In this document: one piece after another, positions 4,157 to 7,525 of the stretch
How the letters are laid out: each line of letters starts with the position of its first letter
How positions within the stretch are numbered: position 1 is the stretch's first letter
NCBI GenBank assembly: GCA_021825025.1
Contig: JAKAIP010000025.1
Span: 1-7,525 of the forward strand
From: a bacterium
Lineage (GTDB): Bacteria > Patescibacteria > Paceibacteria > UBA9973 > SBAW01
Length of the DNA: 7,525 nucleotides
Direction: 5' to 3'
Made by a program: the position numbers and the translations under genes
Notes under the pieces: generated by a model
The model's input: only the letters and a program-made list of their open reading frames with translations
Database searches by the model: none
What the model was told of the DNA's origin: nothing

Positions 4157-5290
4157 ATGAAGTCCAAACGGCGTTGGGTGCAGCTTAGTCCAGAGCTGGA
4201 GCGCCTCGCGATGTGCGCCGTGATTAAAGGCGTGGTGCCAGAAACCGATGTCTACGTCGAGGAACTCTCGAAGATCGGCAAGGTCGTCTTACACGCCATC
4301 GAGAATATCCGAGAAGGCGGGGGAACCGACGAGATCAATCAACAGGCCCTTCTCGTGGCGGCGGCAGAAATCATCGGGGCTGACTCGCCGGCAGTCAAGA
4401 CATACCTATCCTCGTGCCTCTCGGCTGGCGCGACGCTCGATGTGCGCGAGTTGCTTCGTGTCACGCGTGAAAAGTGCACCGTAGTAGATGTACTCAACGA
4501 GGCCGGACAACAGCTCGCAAGTGGAAAACTCGATGTCGGCAAGATTGAAGAACTCACGAATGCCTCGACGGGGTACGATTGTACGCTTACGAGCATCTCG
4601 GATCAACTCAAGAATGGTATCCCCAAGCAGCCCGTCGGGGTGCGGCTGAAGTCACTGCCCACGTTGTCGGAAGCGAGCGGTGGTCTGATGGGCATGTGGG
4701 CCATCGCCGCAGAGGCGGGTGTTGGGAAGAGCTCGCTTGCGATTCAACTTGTCCGTGAATATGCTCGCGTTGGACCCGTCTTATATTACGACATGGAAAA
4801 CGGCACAGAGGTCACGCTCTACCGAATCGGCAAGCACTTCAATATGAACCTTGATGAGGCTCGCCGCCAGACAAAGAATATCTTCTATCGAGACTCAATC
4901 AAGACACTCAACGCGGATCTCAAGATGTTTCGCGGGCAAAAGTGTCTCATCGTCGTGGACAGTCTACAGAAGTTACCGGCCTCGGTTGAGAAGCGCCGGG
5001 AGTCGATCGGGGCGTGGGTCTATCGGCTGGAGTCTCTGAAGAAAAAGGGACATACCATCCTGATCATCTCCGAGAAGAGCCGCGAGCAATACGGGAAGGT
5101 CAGTCAGGCGGGCTTCAAGGAGTCTGGAGAAGTCGAATACACGGCGGACTTTGGATTCCAACTGATCGCCGAGAAGGATATGCCGGAAATGTGCAAGGTC
5201 ATTCTTGTGAAAAACCGGCACCGTCCCGTGCTCGGTCATATTTGCAGCATCGAGCGCGTCAATGGATTTAGCTTCGCGGAGAGGGCCTAA
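4157..5290 (+). CDS. DnaB-type replicative DNA helicase (SF4, RecA-fold ATPase)
   Basis: This is a 377-residue protein that would unwind DNA at the phage fork using ATP. Residues 10-135 are helical and resemble a diverged DnaB N-terminal domain plus linker. The RecA-like motor follows: Walker A A185-E-A-G188-V-G190-K191-S192; E214 in YYDMENG (the H1a catalytic glutamate position); Walker B C-L-I-V-V-D268 followed by SLQKL, like DnaB 'DYLQ'; IISEKSR (303-309), corresponding to the DnaB 'SQLNR' sensor; and VKNRHRPVLG (351-360), like the DnaB 'KQRNGPTG' loop with its arginine finger. It is shorter than the usual bacterial DnaB of about 450 residues. AAGGAG (4147-4152) precedes the ATG. No primase gene is in the window. 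A RepA- or RecA-like ATPase is less likely given H3 and H4. The TAA stop overlaps an ATG (TAATG). Confidence 0.88.
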   Translation: MKSKRRWVQLSPELERLAMCAVIKGVVPETDVYVEELSKIGKVVLHAIENIREGGGTDEINQQALLVAAAEIIGADSPAVKTYLSSCLSAGATLDVRELLRVTREKCTVVDVLNEAGQQLASGKLDVGKIEELTNASTGYDCTLTSISDQLKNGIPKQPVGVRLKSLPTLSEASGGLMGMWAIAAEAGVGKSSLAIQLVREYARVGPVLYYDMENGTEVTLYRIGKHFNMNLDEARRQTKNIFYRDSIKTLNADLKMFRGQKCLIVVDSLQKLPASVEKRRESIGAWVYRLESLKKKGHTILIISEKSREQYGKVSQAGFKESGEVEYTADFGFQLIAEKDMPEMCKVILVKNRHRPVLGHICSIERVNGFSFAERA

Positions 5291-5313
5291 TGGCAAGCGC
5301 AGGGATCAAATGA
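5290..5313 (+). other. 7-codon frame between helicase and nuclease (possible start remnant)
   Basis: An ATG overlapping the helicase stop (TAATG, as at 845-849) opens MASAGIK, and its TGA overlaps the ATG of the nuclease at 5310. It may relay ribosomes between the genes. Alternatively it may be the original start of the metallophosphoesterase, since MASAG would join smoothly to PIEDLDFG at 5612. Confidence 0.35.
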
Positions 5314-5610
5314 CAAAGCGAGATGTCTATCTTAGAAAGCACTACCAGATTACCGAGGCGGAATTCGACGAACTCAATAAAATCGGAGAGGGGGGATGTT
5401 GGATATGCGGAAGAACGCCGAAGACAGGGAGCCTCAACGTCGACCACGATCACAAGAAGGCGAAAGAGTCGGGGCTGAGGCAGTCTATTCGAGGGCTGCT
5501 GTGCGGGTTCCCGTGCAACAAGACATTGATCGGAAGAAGTCGGCGAGAACACGCCCATCTGTACCAGCGGGCCGCGTTGTATCTCACAGAGATGTCCGAC
5601 CGGACGCAGG
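5298..5610 (+). repeat. 6-bp direct repeat flanking the endonuclease VII insertion
   Basis: CGCAGG occurs at 5298-5303 and 5605-5610, in the same codon phase (GCA-GGx) of the remnant start and of the metallophosphoesterase frame, 307 bases apart. It is short, so chance is possible. Its position is the interesting part. Confidence 0.3.
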
Positions 5611-5726
5611 CCCTATTGAAGACCTCGACTTCGGCATCATTATTCCCGACACACACGCTCCCTATCACAACCAAAAGAGCTGGGAACTCGTCACGAAAGT
5701 CGTCGAACACAAGAAGCCGAAAATAG
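5310..5726 (+). CDS. Recombination endonuclease VII-type HNH nuclease
   Basis: This is a nuclease of the T4 gp49 (endonuclease VII) family, which resolves branched DNA such as Holliday junctions before packaging. The ATG at 5310 has AGGGA (5301-5305) upstream; earlier in-frame starts lie inside the helicase. The family begins much like this: YLRKHYQITEAEFDEL, then C30-W-I-C33, then V-D45-H46-D47-H48 (catalytic/metal His-Asp), then RGLLC65-G-F-P-C69-N70, and HLYQRAALYL. The second zinc pair is C-x3-C instead of the usual C-x2-C. The domain ends near residue 95. Residues 96-138 (Ser/Thr/Arg-rich) are translated in the opposite phase of metallophosphoesterase codons and look like accidental readthrough, so the original gene end was probably earlier. 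See the finding on insertion. Confidence 0.85.
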   Translation: MTKRDVYLRKHYQITEAEFDELNKIGEGGCWICGRTPKTGSLNVDHDHKKAKESGLRQSIRGLLCGFPCNKTLIGRSRREHAHLYQRAALYLTEMSDRTQALLKTSTSASLFPTHTLPITTKRAGNSSRKSSNTRSRK

Positions 5727-6361
5727 TCGTTATCCAAGGAGACTTCTTCGACTGCTACGCCGTCTCACAGCATCGGAAAGATCCCCGTCGAAGAGACATG
5801 ATCGTTGATGAGATCCGGCAAGCCCGTAAGATGCTGATGATCTTCGATGGTTGTGAAATCAAGATCTTTATTCTAGGGAATCATGAGTATCGAGTGGATC
5901 GGTACCTTATGGACTTTGCTCCTCAGATGTACGAGATGCTGTTGGAGGAAACGGGCGGGGATTTGTTCGGGCTGAAGCGCTCGGGTTGGAAGGTCACGCC
6001 GTATATGGAGTCGACCCACGTCGGCAAGCTGCAACTGACACACGATTTAGGTAAGGCGGGAGAGCCCGCTATCCATGACGCGATGTCGGCCTACATGGAC
6101 AACGTCAGCATCGGACACACGCACCTGTTCCGCTATGTCGTAAAGGGAACGGCGTTTGGGGTTCCGCATATCGGGGCGTCGTTTGGATGGCTTGGTGACG
6201 TGGACGCGATTGACTACCGCCACAAGGTTAAGGCAAACCGGGACTACGTACAGGGGTTCGGGACGTTCCGGCTCAATCCAACGACGGGTTACATCTACGT
6301 CACGCCGGTCCCGATCTTTGGGGACACGTGTTGCGTCGAGGGCGAGCTATTTACATTATGA
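5396..6361 (+). CDS. Calcineurin-like metallophosphoesterase (start unresolved)
   Basis: Numbering uses the longest frame (ATG 5396, 321 residues), but the conserved protein begins only at about residue 72 (base 5609). Motifs in order: P-D85-T-H87; G115-D116-F-F-D119; G161-N162-H163-E164; H216-D217; G240-H241-T-H243. These are the five metal-binding blocks of binuclear metallophosphoesterases, so it should hydrolyse a phosphoester (nucleic acid, nucleotide or phosphoprotein; the substrate is not readable). Residues 1-71 are Arg-rich, low-complexity and overlap the endonuclease VII gene out of frame, so they are unlikely to be native. Possible starts are ATG 5405 (behind a purine run at 5385-5395), GTG 5501 (GAGGG five bases before) and GTG 5513. 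Reading from the nuclease by a -1 shift is also conceivable. The TGA stop lies in the next gene's SD. Confidence 0.82.
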   Translation: MLDMRKNAEDREPQRRPRSQEGERVGAEAVYSRAAVRVPVQQDIDRKKSARTRPSVPAGRVVSHRDVRPDAGPIEDLDFGIIIPDTHAPYHNQKSWELVTKVVEHKKPKIVVIQGDFFDCYAVSQHRKDPRRRDMIVDEIRQARKMLMIFDGCEIKIFILGNHEYRVDRYLMDFAPQMYEMLLEETGGDLFGLKRSGWKVTPYMESTHVGKLQLTHDLGKAGEPAIHDAMSAYMDNVSIGHTHLFRYVVKGTAFGVPHIGASFGWLGDVDAIDYRHKVKANRDYVQGFGTFRLNPTTGYIYVTPVPIFGDTCCVEGELFTL

Positions 6362-6368
6362 GGAGACT

Positions 6369-6623
6369 ATGCGAACACCAATGAAGGAAACGCAAATCCT
6401 TATTTCCGATGTTGCCAACGGATGGATCGTCAATCATGTCACAGCTAAGGAGTGCAAGACGTTCATTGCTGATACCCCACAAGCGTGTCTACACATCGTG
6501 CAAAACATTTTAGAGGAAAATTATGAAACTGTCGAGATTCCAGATTCCGTCAGTCGTAAATCTTCCGGGCGTGTCTATCTCGATTCTCGTGGTGAACCCC
6601 CGAAATTTACCGAAGGACGTTGA
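6369..6623 (+). CDS. Small conserved phage protein of unknown function
   Basis: This is an 84-residue protein. ATG 6369 follows AGGAG (6361-6365), which overlaps the metallophosphoesterase TGA; a second ATG at 6381 is too far from that SD. The segment ILISDVANGWIVNHV (residues 10-24) followed by TFIADTPQACLHIVQNIL (31-48) matches a familiar small phage pattern: a strand pair 'ANGWIV' and an 'FVAdTpea' helix. The last 33 residues (about 52-84) overlap the next gene out of frame and are polar and Arg-rich, so they may not be conserved. It could end functionally earlier. Function is unknown. Confidence 0.68.
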   Translation: MRTPMKETQILISDVANGWIVNHVTAKECKTFIADTPQACLHIVQNILEENYETVEIPDSVSRKSSGRVYLDSRGEPPKFTEGR

Positions 6624-6783
6624 CGGGGAATGGAGCTACGGAGACAAGGGTGGCGTGATCCGTATCTCCGGCGCTGTCGGGATTAAACGCCAGCGGTATC
6701 TCCTCTATCATGAGCTCCTTCACGCCATCGCGGATATTATACACACCGCACTTCAGGATTATGGAAAGGACGTTGGACCATGA
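6523..6783 (+). CDS. Putative HExxH zinc metallopeptidase (ImmA/IrrE-like)
   Basis: This is an 86-residue protein. ATG 6523 follows GAGG (6511-6514) and lies inside the preceding gene, an overlap of 101 bases. Residues 8-50 form a strand-rich region (IPSVVNLPGVSISILVV, then DVDGEWSYGDKGGVIRISG). They are followed by RQRYLLYHELLHAIADI, with the zinc site H63-E64-x2-H67. The order, a small beta part then 'R...L.HELLHA', resembles minimal IrrE/ImmA-type or similar phage peptidase domains. The third zinc ligand (an Asp/Glu/His further on) is not obvious; H74 or D79 are candidates. It may process a phage or host regulator (inference). The TGA stop overlaps the next ATG (ATGA). Confidence 0.72.
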   Translation: MKLSRFQIPSVVNLPGVSISILVVNPRNLPKDVDGEWSYGDKGGVIRISGAVGIKRQRYLLYHELLHAIADIIHTALQDYGKDVGP

Positions 6784-7109
6784 AGATGACGTTGTACGAT
6801 ATAGGGGAGATCGGACATGAGACGAGCATGGAGAAGGGGTTTCTGCGGGGGGCTCCGACGACGATCAGCGATGAGCGGGACGCCCGCATGGTTCTATCGT
6901 ATCTTGCGCTGATTCATTCCGAAGTTTCTGAAGCTGTTGAAGAAGCCCGCAAGGGAGACGTGATGGCCATGGGGCATGAGTTGGCCGATGTAATTTTACG
7001 GGTGACACAGTTGTGCTACACGTTGCAGATTCCACTTGACACCATGGTGCAGGCGAAGCTGGAATACAACAAGACACGTCCATACAAACATGGAGATAAA
7101 CTCGCATGA
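6780..7109 (+). CDS. MazG-type nucleotide pyrophosphohydrolase
   Basis: This is a 109-residue, all-alpha NTP pyrophosphohydrolase, which would convert (d)NTPs to (d)NMPs and pyrophosphate. The metal-binding signature is E48-x2-E51 (HSEVSEA) and E67-x2-D70 (HELADV), the ExxE...ExxD arrangement of the MazG/dUTPase-like superfamily. The usual C-terminal nucleotide-contact segment YNKTRPYKHG (96-105) is present. The length matches single-domain phage MazG proteins. The start ATG overlaps the metallopeptidase stop, and its stop overlaps the HAD nucleotidase start (both ATGA), so the three genes are translationally coupled. In phages such enzymes have been linked to nucleotide salvage or to lowering host alarmones; which applies here is not readable. 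Confidence 0.87.
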   Translation: MKMTLYDIGEIGHETSMEKGFLRGAPTTISDERDARMVLSYLALIHSEVSEAVEEARKGDVMAMGHELADVILRVTQLCYTLQIPLDTMVQAKLEYNKTRPYKHGDKLA

Positions 7110-7525
7110 AGACACAAACTATCGTCATGGACCTGGATGGCGTTTTAGCCGACTTTGTGTCGCATTTCACCAAAACAGCGGGGCGTATCACGGCAAAGCC
7201 ACTGCCGGTGACGCGTACCCAGGAACACGCAATGTGGGGCGTGTTTCCTGACCTCGCGCCAGAGGATGTCACGAAGACGTGGGCCTACATTGCAAGCAAC
7301 CCCACCTTCTGGACAGAACTTCCTTCGTTACTAGGAGACGCCGACCTAGAGAGCGTCAAGTCTCTGGTGTCGCACAACGTGTATTTCGCGACCAGTCGGA
7401 GAGCCCCAGGCGCGTTGAATGCGTCGAAGGAATGGATCTACGCGAACCTCGGGATCGTGCAACCATCAGTTGTCGTGACACATCGCAAAGGTGAGTTCTG
7501 CAAGGTCGTCGACGCGGATTACTTC
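7106..7525 (+). CDS. HAD-family 5'(3')-nucleotidase, 3' end cut by window
   Basis: The frame is open from ATG 7106 to the window end (140 codons seen, no stop). HAD motif I is V-M-D9-L-D11-G-V-L-A-D-F, with nucleophile D9 and acid/base D11. Motif II is F-A-T96-S97-R-R. The motif III lysine is K128 in THRKGEFCK. Motif IV begins DADYF at 136-140, where relatives continue with 'IDD'; this is cut off. The layout fits the small deoxyribonucleotidase group (NT5C/YorS-like) that dephosphorylates (d)NMPs. Immediately after MazG, it could take the NMPs MazG makes on to nucleosides. A short tail, probably about 30-50 residues, is missing (estimate). It is coupled to MazG by ATGA. Confidence 0.85.
   Translation, partial: MKTQTIVMDLDGVLADFVSHFTKTAGRITAKPLPVTRTQEHAMWGVFPDLAPEDVTKTWAYIASNPTFWTELPSLLGDADLESVKSLVSHNVYFATSRRAPGALNASKEWIYANLGIVQPSVVVTHRKGEFCKVVDADYF

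Noticed and set aside
4973..5296. 107-residue minus-strand frame in the helicase
   Set aside because: Antisense shadow of the helicase motor domain.
5570..5625. Programmed -1 frameshift joining endonuclease VII to the phosphoesterase
   Set aside because: The phases would allow it, but I found no slippery heptamer or strong downstream hairpin. It is kept only as a remote alternative.

Overview
The window looks like part of the early/replication region of a tailed bacteriophage (or prophage) of a bacterium. The supporting evidence is as follows. All convincing genes lie on the + strand. They are short and tightly packed, with ATGA or TAATG stop/start overlaps and Shine-Dalgarno (SD) sites just upstream of, or inside, the preceding gene. 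Recognisable products are typical phage replication and nucleotide-metabolism enzymes. TAA, TAG and TGA all end genes, so the code appears to be standard bacterial. No tRNA, rRNA, CRISPR array, integrase, structural gene or lysis gene was seen. The host cannot be named from the sequence.

Layout. 1-306: 3' part of an HNH endonuclease cut by the window edge. 371-478: a 35-aa one-helix membrane protein. 503-1431: two charge-segregated, low-complexity proteins, the second with an acidic arm, a small folded core and a Gly/Arg tail; it is a candidate single-strand nucleic-acid-binding protein. 1432-1536: the largest gene-free gap, holding GC-rich inverted repeats that may be a terminator. 1537-1961: two small membrane or exported proteins. 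1969-2709: a Cas4/RecB-like PD-(D/E)XK nuclease with a cysteine set suited to an Fe-S cluster. 2711-4148: small phage orphan genes, including a duplicated cassette (HDAEQ-motif gene followed by a coupled small gene), a zinc-ribbon gene broken by one in-frame TGA, and a winged-helix protein. 4157-5290: a DnaB-type helicase. 5310-5726: an endonuclease VII-type HNH nuclease in unusual overlap with a calcineurin-like metallophosphoesterase (to 6361). 6369-6783: a small orphan gene and an HExxH putative metallopeptidase overlapping by about 100 bases. 6780-7525: a MazG-type NTP pyrophosphohydrolase coupled to a HAD-family 5'-nucleotidase that runs off the window.

Working together (inference): the helicase, the Cas4-like nuclease, endonuclease VII and the possible single-strand binding protein would serve replication, recombination and branch resolution. 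MazG and the HAD nucleotidase would adjust nucleotide pools. The small orphan proteins are the sort that phages use on host targets, but no target can be read from the sequence.

The two most unusual points are: (1) the endonuclease VII reading frame appears to sit inside the 5' end of the metallophosphoesterase gene, flanked by a 6-base direct repeat, leaving a 7-codon remnant with the old start; (2) the zinc-ribbon gene at 3232-3435 is intact except for a single TGA codon between its two CxxC pairs.
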